Positions 7,660 to 15,413 of a stretch of 21,432 nucleotides of DNA are shown here, one piece after another. Both the position numbers and the translations under genes were made by a program. The number at the start of each line of letters is the position of its first letter. The first letter of the stretch is position 1. Below the pieces are notes generated by a model. It did not search any database and was not told where the DNA came from. It worked only from the letters and a program-made list of their open reading frames with translations. The DNA is from an uncultured Porphyromonas sp. (GTDB lineage Bacteria > Bacteroidota > Bacteroidia > Bacteroidales > Porphyromonadaceae): positions 1 to 21,432 of the forward strand of contig NZ_CAJZFJ010000040.1 of assembly GCF_915070105.1 (NCBI RefSeq), read 5' to 3'.

Positions 7660-7868
7660 TACGCACCTCTAGGACACCACCAGCCCTCAGCCCAAGGCTA
7701 CACACCTCTACTCCCAAAGCAAGACAGCACCTCCTGCCAAGGTGGTACCATAACCCCAGCCGAGGTAGCCCCGTAACCTTCAAAGAGCTTTCCCTGCTAC
7801 CTCTTGAGGGGTTTGCCCATAACCTCCAATGGGGTATTCCCCTCGACTAAAAGCGGGTATCAGGCAAA
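7660..7868. repeat. Degenerate 22-25 bp tandem repeats in the tpiA-SPOR spacer
   Basis: A shared core of about AACCTCC, a short middle and GGGGTATNCC recurs with ACC anchors at 7704, 7729, 7753, 7776, 7799 and 7822. A weaker unit follows at 7846, and weaker ones precede at 7665 and 7682. Spacing is 22-25 bases in the good part. Each unit is itself a loose inverted repeat (ACC..GGT). The copies have diverged a lot, and open frames across them are short and unlike known proteins. This array makes up most of the gene-free stretch 7521-7981. Confidence 0.55.
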
Positions 7869-7897
7869 GGCTAGGAGGAGAAGAATTGGGCCAAAAA

Positions 7898-7942
7898 GAA
7901 GGGGGCTACACGATCTGCCGTGCAGATTGTGTAGCCCCCTTC
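7898..7942 (-). terminator. Strong intrinsic terminator downstream of tpiA
   Basis: Bases 7898-7918 pair with 7922-7942 over 21 bp, with one G-U pair and a three-base loop (cgt). On the minus strand the stem is followed at once by TTTTT (from the a-run at 7893-7897). It lies 39 bases after the tpiA stop codon. Stem, loop and T-tract together make this the clearest terminator in the window. Confidence 0.88.
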
Positions 7943-7981
7943 GGAATAGTAAGGGAAGAGCCCCGAGGCTCGTGTCCTAGA

Positions 7982-8740
7982 TTAGTGGAAGGCTTCGATG
8001 ATAGGAAGGAACTTCTCTACGCTAAGGGAAGCACCACCGATTAGACCGCCATCTACGTCAGGCTGAGCGAAGAGTTCTTCGGCGTTGCTAGCGTTGCAGC
8101 TCCCACCATAGAGGATCGTACAGTCGTCAGCGATTGTTTCGCCATACTTCTTGACGATGAGTTGGCGGATATGGGCATGGATTTCCTGAGCTTGAGCAGA
8201 GGAAGCCGTAAGACCGGTACCGATGGCCCACACAGGTTCGTAGGCGAGGATTACCTTGCTGAAGTCTTCGGGTGACAGGGAGAAGACCGTACCAGCTAGC
8301 TGTTCTTCTACGACCTGGAAGTGCTTGCCAGCCTCACGCTCTTCCTTCACTTCGCCGATGCAGAAGATAGGGGTAAGTCCGTTGGCAAGTGCTAGGCGCA
8401 CCTTCTCGGTTAGGATGGCATTGTCTTCGCCGTAGTAAGCTCTACGTTCGGAGTGACCTAGGATCACATAGCGAGCACCCGTAGAGGCAACCATAGCGGC
8501 AGAGACCTCACCCGTGTAAGCACCCTCTGCCTTATCTGCGCAGTTCTCAGCAGCGATACCGATGGGGCTTCCTTCGGCAAGGCTTGCTACCGTTGCTAGG
8601 TGAATGAAGGGCGCACCGATGATAACATCGCAGTGCAGGGTCTTCACAGAGAGCGCAGACTTTAGCTCGCTAATGAAGGCAGTACCCTCCTGAAGGGTCT
8701 TGTTCATCTTCCAGTTGCCAGCGACAATGTTCTTTCTCAT
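7982..8740 (-). CDS. tpiA: Triosephosphate isomerase (start internal to a longer open frame)
   Basis: TpiA interconverts dihydroxyacetone phosphate and glyceraldehyde 3-phosphate in glycolysis. From the ATG at 8740 the product has 252 residues, the usual length. Seen: NWKMN with Asn9 and Lys11, the electrophile His96 in VILGHSERR, the base Glu168 in AYEPVWAIGTG (start of loop 6), YGGSC at 211-215, and the phosphate-binding GGLIGGASL at 231-239. The active site is complete. The ATG is preceded by an A-rich stretch (aaacgaaaaagatca), typical of Bacteroidota starts. However, the frame continues upstream without a stop into the membrane protein (see the 7982-10045 entry). Both free and fused forms are therefore possible. 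Confidence 0.9.
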   Translation of the reverse strand: MRKNIVAGNWKMNKTLQEGTAFISELKSALSVKTLHCDVIIGAPFIHLATVASLAEGSPIGIAAENCADKAEGAYTGEVSAAMVASTGARYVILGHSERRAYYGEDNAILTEKVRLALANGLTPIFCIGEVKEEREAGKHFQVVEEQLAGTVFSLSPEDFSKVILAYEPVWAIGTGLTASSAQAQEIHAHIRQLIVKKYGETIADDCTILYGGSCNASNAEELFAQPDVDGGLIGGASLSVEKFLPIIEAFH

Positions 8741-10045
8741 TGATCTTTTTCGTTTATATGGATAATGTATACGTTTCTTGAGGTAGAGCGTCAGGTGAAG
8801 CTTCCTCGCCCAGAAGCGAAGGAAGCCGAGGATAAGGAGTGCCCCCCATGCCAGCAAGAGATAGGTACATGCCAGCGAAGGAGCGGGGGCGATATAGTTG
8901 GGCTCTCTAAGGTGGTGCAGGTAGCGTGAGACCTCCTCCACCGTGGGGAAGTCCGTGAAGGATCGCTTGTCAATGATCTTGCCCCCACGCAGGACGACCA
9001 GCCCAGGGTAGGCTCGTATCATCGTACGGATGGGCGTGGCATCCATCAGCAGCATTGGGTAGCTTGCTCCGGTGAGGTATCGCCAGTCAGCGATCTCTTG
9101 GGCTGAGGAAGCGGTCAAGCCGTAGAAGCGATACCCCATCGACAGACTCTGCGTATAGAGTTCGCTGATCTCGTCGATACTTCCCTCACTAGCACGATTC
9201 CAGTGCGGAGCAAGAAGTAGTAGCGTCACCCCTGGGTCTGCGAGGAGCTCTTCGGCGAAGGGGTTGCCCAGGCTATCCATAGGAGTGAAGTCATACTTCG
9301 CCTTGTATTTGGCGAGCGTGGCATCCTCTTGCACCTTAACGAAGCGCCAAGAAGAATCAGGAATAGCCTCGGGGGTGAAGGCTTGCTCCTGCCCCCCTCG
9401 CTCGTAGATGTAGCGGGTAGTAGCAAGCAAACCTGCCTGCAGGGTAGAGTCTTCCCTTGCCATCTCCGCCCTTAGATCCGTCCCCACACGATAGGGGCGG
9501 AAGTCCACGAGGGGCAAGTGGCGGTAGTTCTGCACCATGAAGACCACGATCCCCACGACAGCAAGCACAGCGACAAGCCAGCGCTCCCGCCTCGAGAAGA
9601 GATGTCTCAACGAACGTGCATCACGCAGGACAAGGTAAGATAGGGGAAGGAGGACAATGTTCTTCAGTAAGGTCTCAAAGTGCGTCAGGTGGATCGCATC
9701 CCCGAAGCATCCGCAGTCGCTCACCGGATCGGCAAAGAGCGAATACAGGGAGATGAATGTCATCCCTGCGAAGAAAGCTACAGAAAGGCGTGCCGAGAGC
9801 TTCCGATAGATCCCCATCAGCAGGAAGGCTCCAAGTAAGAACTCCCCTGCACAGAGTACAAAGGAGAGCGTGAGGGAGATCATCCCACTCCATGCCCAGC
9901 GCTCATCCAGGATCGGCGCAAGGTATTCCCCGATCTTCAGCGCAGAGCCTACGGGGTCAATAGCCTTGAGCAAGCCTGAGACAATGAGGACAACTCCCGT
10001 GAGGACACGGGCTGTCTCTGCAGCGATGAGTCGTAGGCTGATCAC
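7982..10045 (-). CDS. BT_3928-type DoxX/MauE membrane protein in one open frame with triosephosphate isomerase
   Basis: The frame runs 687 codons from a GTG at 10045. Residues 1-145 form a four-helix DoxX/MauE-like membrane region with the hallmark DCGCFGD at 110-116. A fifth membrane segment (about 154-171) leads to a region of some 220 residues resembling the thioredoxin fold without a CxxC pair, probably periplasmic. A sixth membrane segment lies near 398-420. A strongly basic stretch (LKKRIHYPYKRKRS) then runs straight into complete TpiA at 436-687. In related bacteria these are neighbouring separate genes. Here no stop codon separates them. The topology would leave TpiA in the cytoplasm, so a working fusion is plausible; reinitiation at the internal ATG or a sequencing error are alternatives. 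The GTG starts one base after the DUF1599 stop. Confidence 0.75.
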   Translation of the reverse strand: MISLRLIAAETARVLTGVVLIVSGLLKAIDPVGSALKIGEYLAPILDERWAWSGMISLTLSFVLCAGEFLLGAFLLMGIYRKLSARLSVAFFAGMTFISLYSLFADPVSDCGCFGDAIHLTHFETLLKNIVLLPLSYLVLRDARSLRHLFSRRERWLVAVLAVVGIVVFMVQNYRHLPLVDFRPYRVGTDLRAEMAREDSTLQAGLLATTRYIYERGGQEQAFTPEAIPDSSWRFVKVQEDATLAKYKAKYDFTPMDSLGNPFAEELLADPGVTLLLLAPHWNRASEGSIDEISELYTQSLSMGYRFYGLTASSAQEIADWRYLTGASYPMLLMDATPIRTMIRAYPGLVVLRGGKIIDKRSFTDFPTVEEVSRYLHHLREPNYIAPAPSLACTYLLLAWGALLILGFLRFWARKLHLTLYLKKRIHYPYKRKRSMRKNIVAGNWKMNKTLQEGTAFISELKSALSVKTLHCDVIIGAPFIHLATVASLAEGSPIGIAAENCADKAEGAYTGEVSAAMVASTGARYVILGHSERRAYYGEDNAILTEKVRLALANGLTPIFCIGEVKEEREAGKHFQVVEEQLAGTVFSLSPEDFSKVILAYEPVWAIGTGLTASSAQAQEIHAHIRQLIVKKYGETIADDCTILYGGSCNASNAEELFAQPDVDGGLIGGASLSVEKFLPIIEAFH

Positions 10046-10046
10046 G

Positions 10047-10598
10047 TTAGTTCTCCGAGAGCTTGACGAGGCAGAAGAGGGCGTAGTTCACCATGTCCTT
10101 GTAGTTCGCATCAATGCCTTCGGAGACGAAGGTTTCACCCTTATGATCTTCGATTTGCTTGGTGCGGTAGACCTTGGAGAGGATAAGATCGACCATAGAG
10201 GAGAGCCGCATATTGCGCCAAGCCTCCCCGTAGTCGTGGTTCTTAGCTAGCAGGAGCTGGAGCGTAGCCTCTGCGAAGCGATCATAGAAGGACAATGCCT
10301 GAGCAGCATTGAGGTCGGGACGGCTAACCGCCCCCAGTTCTAGCTGGATCATCCCGATGATGCCATAGTTGACGATGCCGACGAACTCGGCGTCTATCCC
10401 TTCCTGAATGTGTGCTTCACCTCGGGTCTGGATGCTGCGTATACGTTCGGCCTTGATGTAGATCTGATCTGTGAGCGACTCTGGGCGTAGGATGCGCCAC
10501 GCCGCACCGTAGTCGTGGAGCTTCATCTCGAAGAGGCTTCGACATAGCTCCAGTACGGCGCGGCATTCGCTCTCAGTGCGTAGCTCTTGCTCTGACAT
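10047..10598 (-). CDS. DUF1599 protein with two tandem domain copies
   Basis: The product has 183 residues in two similar halves. The first carries KLHDYGAAWRILRPESL, then IYIKAERIRSIQ, EGIDAEFVGIVNYGIIGMIQLE. The second carries KNHDYGEAWRNMRLSSM, then LILSKVYRTKQIE, EGIDANYKDMVNYALFCLVKL. The shared core is H-DYG-AWR, a basic helix and EGIDA-----VNY. This is the DUF1599 family, which to my knowledge has been linked to nucleotide modification; its reaction is not established. The gene is soluble-looking, 13 bases after lon and one base before the DoxX-type gene, so it is translationally packed into the operon. The start ATG at 10598 is the only good one. Confidence 0.85.
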   Translation of the reverse strand: MSEQELRTESECRAVLELCRSLFEMKLHDYGAAWRILRPESLTDQIYIKAERIRSIQTRGEAHIQEGIDAEFVGIVNYGIIGMIQLELGAVSRPDLNAAQALSFYDRFAEATLQLLLAKNHDYGEAWRNMRLSSMVDLILSKVYRTKQIEDHKGETFVSEGIDANYKDMVNYALFCLVKLSEN

Positions 10599-10611
10599 GA
10601 GTAGTGTTTTT

Positions 10612-13074
10612 CTATTTGTTAGGCTCGCCTACCCGTTCGTCGAGTAGGGCGAAGGAGAGGACTTCGCTGATCTCATCTACGTAGTGGAAGGTGAGACCAT
10701 CTAGGTACCTCTCGTTGATCTCTAGGATATCCTTCTCATTCTCACGGCAGAGGATGATGTCGGTGATCCCGGAGCGTTTAGCGGCTAGGATCTTCTCCTT
10801 GATACCGCCTACGGGGAGGACCTTTCCACGCAGGGTGATCTCACCCGTCATGGCTAGGTGGGGGCGTACCTTGCGTCGGGTGATAGCCGACACAAGGGAG
10901 GTAACCATCGTGATCCCTGCGCTGGGGCCATCCTTGGGGATAGCTCCCTCGGGCACGTGGATATGGATCTCTCTGTCCTTGAGCTGCTCGAGGTCAATGC
11001 CGAGCTGCTCAGCGTGGGCACGGATGTAGCTAAGTGCGATGGTCGCAGATTCCTTCATCACGTCACCTAGGCTACCGGTCAGGATCAGCTTGCCGTTCTG
11101 TCCTGGCTGTAGACTACTCTCGATAAAGAGGATCTCACCACCTACACTAGTCCAAGCGAGACCAATGACGACACCTGGATACTCGTTGCCCTGATAGCGG
11201 TCACGCGAATAGATAGTCTTACCGAGGTACTCGTGTATGAGCTCGGGAGTGATCTCCTCGGGGAGAGGGTCACCCGAAGCGACCGCCCAAGCGATCTTAC
11301 GTAGCACGGCTGCTATCTTCTTCGTGAGGGCACGTACACCGCTCTCACGTGTGTACTCCTCGATGATGGTCTCTAGGGCACCTGGGGCAAAGCGTAGAGG
11401 GTACTCCGAGAGGCCGTGCTCCTTAGCCTCCTTAGGCAGGAGGTGCTGCTCGGCGATACGAAGCTTCTCCTCGGCGATATAGCCGCTGACCTCGATGAGC
11501 TCCATTCGGTCACGCAGAGCCTGAGGAATGGTCGAGATGTTGTTGGCCGTAGCTATGAAGAGGACCTTGCTGAGGTCGTAGTCGATGTCGAGGTAGTTGT
11601 CGTGGAAGGTGGTGTTCTGCTCAGGGTCAAGCACCTCAAGCAAAGCCGAAGCGGGATCCCCCTTGTAGTCGCTGGAGAGCTTGTCGATCTCATCGAGTAC
11701 AAAGACGGGATTGGACGTACCAGCCTTCTGCAGGCTCTGTATGATACGTCCGCTCATAGCCCCGATGTAGGTACGGCGGTGTCCACGGATCTCGGCCTCG
11801 TCATGTACCCCACCGAGGGAGATACGGACATACTTACGCCCGAGGCTCTCGGCGATACTACGGCCGAGGGAGGTCTTACCCACCCCTGGAGGGCCATAGA
11901 GGCAGAGGATGGGTGACTTCATGTCGCCCTTGAGCTTGAGCACGGCTAGGTGCTCTAGGATACGCTCCTTCACACGCTCTAGCCCGTAGTGCTCACGGTC
12001 AAGCGTCTCCTGTGCCTGCTTGAGGTCAAAGTTATCTGTGCTGTATACACCCCAGGGCAGGTCTACGATCGTGCGTAGGTACTGCATCTGGATGGAGTAG
12101 TCGGGGCTCTGAGGGTTGAGACGCTCGGCCTTGCGCAGCTCCTTCTCGAAGGTCGCAGCGACGGCCTTATCCCAGTTCTTCTTCTCGCCTGCCTTGCGTA
12201 GCTCCTCGAGTTCCTCTTCGCTGTTATTCCCTCCGCCGAGCTCCTCCTGGATGGTGCGCATCTGCTGCTGGAGGAAGTACTCCCTCTGCTGCTGATCCAT
12301 CTCCTGACGAGTCTTGCGCAGGATCTCGTCCTTGATGTCGGCCTCCTCGATCTGTCCGTGCAGACCCGAGAGAGCGAGTACACCACGGTCGTTGAGTGTG
12401 ACGGCCGAGAGTGCCTCCTGACGACGCTCGATGGAGAGGTCGATGAGGTTGGCGGCGAGGTTGATGATATAGGCCTTGTTCTTGATCCCACGGATCGTGT
12501 CCATGAAGCCAGCTGGAGCCCCTGGGGAGAGTTTCTCCAGCAGGAGGATGAGGCGGTCATGAATAAGGCTCACGAGGGCGTCAAACTCCCTGTCGGAGGC
12601 ACCCCCACGCTCCTCCTCGGGGACGAGCGTGTAGCGTCCAGCTAGATAGGGGTCGCTCTGAGTCAGCTCCCTGAGCTCGAAGCGCTGGCGACCCCTTAGG
12701 ATCGCAGAGAGCTCACCCGAGGGCAGCTCAATGATCTGCGTGACCTCGACGATGGTCCCCATAGGGTAGAGGTCGTCTAGGGTAGGATCCTCGACGGCAG
12801 CGTCACGCTGGGCGATGACACCGAAGCATTTATTCTCCTTCTCTGCCTGACGGATGACCTCTACGGACTTCTTACGTCCGACGAGGATGGGGACTAGGGT
12901 ACCAGGATAGATGACTATATTGCGTAGGGCGATCAAGGGGAGCTCCTCGGAGAGTTCCTCCGCTGAGAGAGCGAAGGATTCGCCCTCGTTGTAGGTCGCT
13001 AGTACGGGTATAGGGACAGCTGGAGTCTTACCCTCTGATCCTGCCATTTCGTCAGATTTCTTCTTTTTGCTCAT
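10612..13074 (-). CDS. lon: ATP-dependent protease Lon
   Basis: Lon degrades misfolded and selected regulatory proteins in the cytoplasm as a hexamer. The product has 820 residues, the usual length. Seen in order: a charged N-terminal extension; the LON substrate-binding domain from about 45 (LPLIALRNIVIYPGTLVPI); a coiled-coil linker with REYFLQQQMRTIQEELG; the AAA+ module with Walker A GPPGVGKT near 394, Walker B VFVLDEIDK near 460 and the ATANN sensor; and the protease domain with catalytic Ser near 718 (PKDGPSAGITM) and Lys near 759 (GGIKEKILAAKRSG). All key residues are intact. It follows gldH by 89 bases, a spacer holding only a weak six-bp hairpin (13137-13154). No heat-shock operator such as CIRCE is seen there. 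Confidence 0.97.
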   Translation of the reverse strand: MSKKKKSDEMAGSEGKTPAVPIPVLATYNEGESFALSAEELSEELPLIALRNIVIYPGTLVPILVGRKKSVEVIRQAEKENKCFGVIAQRDAAVEDPTLDDLYPMGTIVEVTQIIELPSGELSAILRGRQRFELRELTQSDPYLAGRYTLVPEEERGGASDREFDALVSLIHDRLILLLEKLSPGAPAGFMDTIRGIKNKAYIINLAANLIDLSIERRQEALSAVTLNDRGVLALSGLHGQIEEADIKDEILRKTRQEMDQQQREYFLQQQMRTIQEELGGGNNSEEELEELRKAGEKKNWDKAVAATFEKELRKAERLNPQSPDYSIQMQYLRTIVDLPWGVYSTDNFDLKQAQETLDREHYGLERVKERILEHLAVLKLKGDMKSPILCLYGPPGVGKTSLGRSIAESLGRKYVRISLGGVHDEAEIRGHRRTYIGAMSGRIIQSLQKAGTSNPVFVLDEIDKLSSDYKGDPASALLEVLDPEQNTTFHDNYLDIDYDLSKVLFIATANNISTIPQALRDRMELIEVSGYIAEEKLRIAEQHLLPKEAKEHGLSEYPLRFAPGALETIIEEYTRESGVRALTKKIAAVLRKIAWAVASGDPLPEEITPELIHEYLGKTIYSRDRYQGNEYPGVVIGLAWTSVGGEILFIESSLQPGQNGKLILTGSLGDVMKESATIALSYIRAHAEQLGIDLEQLKDREIHIHVPEGAIPKDGPSAGITMVTSLVSAITRRKVRPHLAMTGEITLRGKVLPVGGIKEKILAAKRSGITDIILCRENEKDILEINERYLDGLTFHYVDEISEVLSFALLDERVGEPNK

Positions 13075-13163
13075 TATATCGTTGCGGTGAGACGGGTCGA
13101 GAGTGCGACCAAGGAGGACTGCTCCTCGGCTACCCCATCACCCCTCTCGGTGATATGTCTTAA

Positions 13164-13664
13164 TTAATTCGTTTTCGGCCGCTCCTTCATCCCCACACCT
13201 ACTGCGGAGACCCCAGTGAGGGTCACACGCCCCAGAGGCGTTAGGCGAAGATAGAAGAGACCAGTATAGGGCATCTGCAAAGGCCGTGCCAATCCCGCCT
13301 TGTACTCGTGGAAGACTGTACCCGGGCGTAGCCACACCTCGGGCTGGTCAGCTAGGCGGAAGCGCAATGTGTCGGTATAGTACGTACTGTTGCCTCGCTG
13401 CAGCTCTGCGAGCAGGGCGAGCTCAGTCTTCTCGATACGACTATCTAGGCGTAGAGCGATCTGGATCTGATAGAGGCTCTCTCGATCGGGGAAGAGGAGC
13501 TGGAAGCGGATGCTCGTATTGCCCTGCCACACTCCCTTCGGCATATCGTAGAAGGCATAGTAGTCCCCCTCCTCTGTGTTCTGATAGCACCCCCCGCTCC
13601 CTATCCAGACAGATAGGAAGAGAAGCACTCGAGTGAGGTGGCGTGCGAGGGTTCGTAGTCTCAT
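13164..13664 (-). CDS. gldH: GldH-type gliding motility lipoprotein
   Basis: From the ATG at 13664 the product has 166 residues. It begins with a basic and hydrophobic signal (MRLRTLARHLTRVLLFLSVW) ending in GSGGC, a plausible lipobox with the lipidated Cys at 26. The mature part (YQNTEEGDYYAFYDMPKGVWQGNTSIRF, then LYQIQIALRLDS, FHEYKAG) fits GldH, an outer-membrane-associated lipoprotein needed for gliding in flavobacteria. It is widespread in non-gliding Bacteroidales, where its role is unclear. The frame is open 79 codons further upstream, but that part lies inside ricT and is not GldH-like. The ATG is 19 bases after the ricT stop, matching the common ricT-gldH pairing in this phylum. Confidence 0.8.
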   Translation of the reverse strand: MRLRTLARHLTRVLLFLSVWIGSGGCYQNTEEGDYYAFYDMPKGVWQGNTSIRFQLLFPDRESLYQIQIALRLDSRIEKTELALLAELQRGNSTYYTDTLRFRLADQPEVWLRPGTVFHEYKAGLARPLQMPYTGLFYLRLTPLGRVTLTGVSAVGVGMKERPKTN

Positions 13665-13683
13665 CGTCGTACAAGGGCTTGGG

Positions 13684-14964
13684 TCAAGCTTCTTTCTCTT
13701 CTTTGCGCTCCTTGGCTGGGCTGGGGCTAGGTGCTCCCTCGGCTCGCCGAGTGCGTGGGCTGCGGAACTGGCGCACCTCGTGCCGTGGCTCAGTGCGCTC
13801 ACCTCGTGCCTCCGTGCGGTCGCCTCGAGAGGCCTCCCGTCGGCCACCCTCGTGGTGACGTGGACGATCACCTCCCCGACGTCCCTTGCGCCCGCCGTCA
13901 AAGCGGGTAAGGCTGTTATCAGCGAGTATATCTCGTGTCTGCGAGCTCGAGCGGTGTCCCTCAGAGCTCTGCTCTAGGGTCTCGGGGCGCTCGCCCTTCT
14001 TGTTCTGTGCGATGACCTCAAAGGCTCGTTCGGCAGAGATCGTCACCAGATGTACCGGGGCATTACGTACCGTGCTATAGGTGACCTGTCGCTGGAAGTG
14101 GTCGGTCTTGAAGTGGTAATAGCTCCCAGAGCGAGTCTCTAGGATGATCTCTCGGTCGGGAAGGCTACGCTGCGCCTCGGCATAGGCATTGACCTCGAAG
14201 TTCATACAGCACTTGATCTTACCACACATCCCCGTGAGCTTCTGTGGGTTCATCGTCACATCCTGCACTCGGGCGGCACTCGTGCTGACCGAGGAGAAGG
14301 TGGACATCCAGCGTGAGCAGCATAGCTCCTGCCCGCAGGGGCCGATCCCCCCGATGCGTCCAGCCTCCTGACGAGCACCGATCTGCTTCATCTCGATGCG
14401 TACGTGGAAGGTATCGGCTAGGACACGGATGAGCTGGCGGAAGTCTACACGTCCATCGGCGATGTAGTAGAAGATAGCCTTGTTGCCATCCCCCTGATAC
14501 TCCACATCTCCGATCTTCATCTCCAGCCCTAGGCCTGCTGCTATCTGACGAGCCTGTATCATCGTCGGCTCCTCTCGGCGCTTGGCTTCCTCCCAGCGCT
14601 CGATGTCGCTGGCTCTAGCTATGCGATAGACGTGCATCCACTCGCCCTTGTCGGGGTGGTAGCGGTGGCTCTTCATCGCCAGCTCGGCCATCTTACCCGT
14701 GAGGGTCACCTGACCGATGTCGTGCCCTATGGAGGAGCCGACGGCGACGATATCGCCTTTGTATAGCTCGATCTTCTCGCTATTGATGTAGTATCCCTTG
14801 CGGGTATTCTTGAATTGCACCTCGACGAGGTCGGAGCTCTGCAGAGACTCAGGTATATCGCTCAGCCAGTCGTAGGTACTCATTGGGTTCCTACTACAGC
14901 CTTCGCATCCCCCTGGGCTCATCGCACAGCAACCCATGTTCGCCGTTGTGGTCTTGTAGTCCAT
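13684..14964 (-). CDS. ricT: RicT/PSP1-domain protein with Arg-rich tail
   Basis: The product has 426 residues. The N-terminus has clustered cysteines (Cys12, 13, 20, 23). The PSP1 domain spans about 45-270, with further cysteine pairs in GPCGQELCCSRW (210, 215, 216) and GMCGKIKCCMNFE (247, 252, 253). By family, RicT (YaaT) forms an iron-sulphur-containing complex that, in Bacillus, acts with RNase Y in mRNA processing. In Bacteroidota the partners are unknown, so the role here is inferred. Residues 355-426 are a low-complexity tail rich in Arg, Gly and Glu (GRRGGDRPRHHEGGRRE, RGDRTEARGERTEPRHE), which may be an RNA-binding extension. It heads a run ricT-gldH-lon and is probably preceded by a long leader. 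Confidence 0.87.
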   Translation of the reverse strand: MDYKTTTANMGCCAMSPGGCEGCSRNPMSTYDWLSDIPESLQSSDLVEVQFKNTRKGYYINSEKIELYKGDIVAVGSSIGHDIGQVTLTGKMAELAMKSHRYHPDKGEWMHVYRIARASDIERWEEAKRREEPTMIQARQIAAGLGLEMKIGDVEYQGDGNKAIFYYIADGRVDFRQLIRVLADTFHVRIEMKQIGARQEAGRIGGIGPCGQELCCSRWMSTFSSVSTSAARVQDVTMNPQKLTGMCGKIKCCMNFEVNAYAEAQRSLPDREIILETRSGSYYHFKTDHFQRQVTYSTVRNAPVHLVTISAERAFEVIAQNKKGERPETLEQSSEGHRSSSQTRDILADNSLTRFDGGRKGRRGGDRPRHHEGGRREASRGDRTEARGERTEPRHEVRQFRSPRTRRAEGAPSPSPAKERKEEKEA

Positions 14965-15123
14965 CGAATGTCACGTATTGGCGGTAGGGGGCGACTGCTC
15001 GCTCCTACCTATATATTATATCAGCGAGGGGTGGGCAAGCTCCTGCTAGGAGCACCTCTCCTCACCTACCGAACAGCGTCTAGGCCTACCCTCCTATCCC
15101 CACCCTATCGCCCTCTTCATAAA

Positions 15124-15153
15124 GGGGATCATCACCCCTCTACTGATGAGGGG
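15124..15153 (-). promoter_or_regulatory. Mutually exclusive small hairpins in the presumed ricT leader
   Basis: gagggg (15148-15153) can pair with cccctc (15135-15140). The same cccc (15135-15138) can instead pair with gggg at 15124-15127, and catca (15130-15134) with tgatg (15144-15148). The pairings exclude one another, as in an attenuator or switch. Each stem is short (4-6 bp) and may be chance. Confidence 0.25.
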
Positions 15154-15202
15154 AACGGTGTATCAAGCGTGGTGGTGGAAAGTATAGGCATACAACGTCC
15201 AG

Positions 15203-15210
15203 CAAAGGTA
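15203..15210 (-). promoter_or_regulatory. -7 box (TACCTTTG) possibly driving ricT-gldH-lon
   Basis: On the minus strand, bases 15210-15203 read TACCTTTG, matching TAnnTTTG. It lies about 240 bases before the ricT ATG, so the leader would be long. No -33 TTTG is visible at the right distance. Confidence 0.3.
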
Positions 15211-15413
15211 CTGAAATTTACGTCCCCCACCCCCTCTTCTAACCGCCATAGCCGACGCATGAACTCTTTTACTAGCCCCTCCCTCTTTGGCTCCCTCGGA
15301 GTAACATTTCATCCTCTTAGGAGTCTTCGCCGTATCTCTTTGGTGTACTTAGGAGTTAGCCCCGAGAAACGGACATACGGGAGAGCCTCACAGAGGACAT
15401 ACCGAGAGCGATG

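Noticed and set aside
7660..7868. Considered a CRISPR array because of regular spacing.
   Set aside because: Units abut with no unique spacers, vary in sequence, and no cas genes are present.
8190..9115. The residues LTASSAQ occur in both the membrane protein and TpiA.
   Set aside because: The codons differ at several positions and the contexts are unrelated, so this is chance rather than a duplication.
13665..13901. A 79-codon upstream extension of GldH.
   Set aside because: It lies within ricT in another frame and would bury the lipoprotein signal; the ATG at 13664 restores it.
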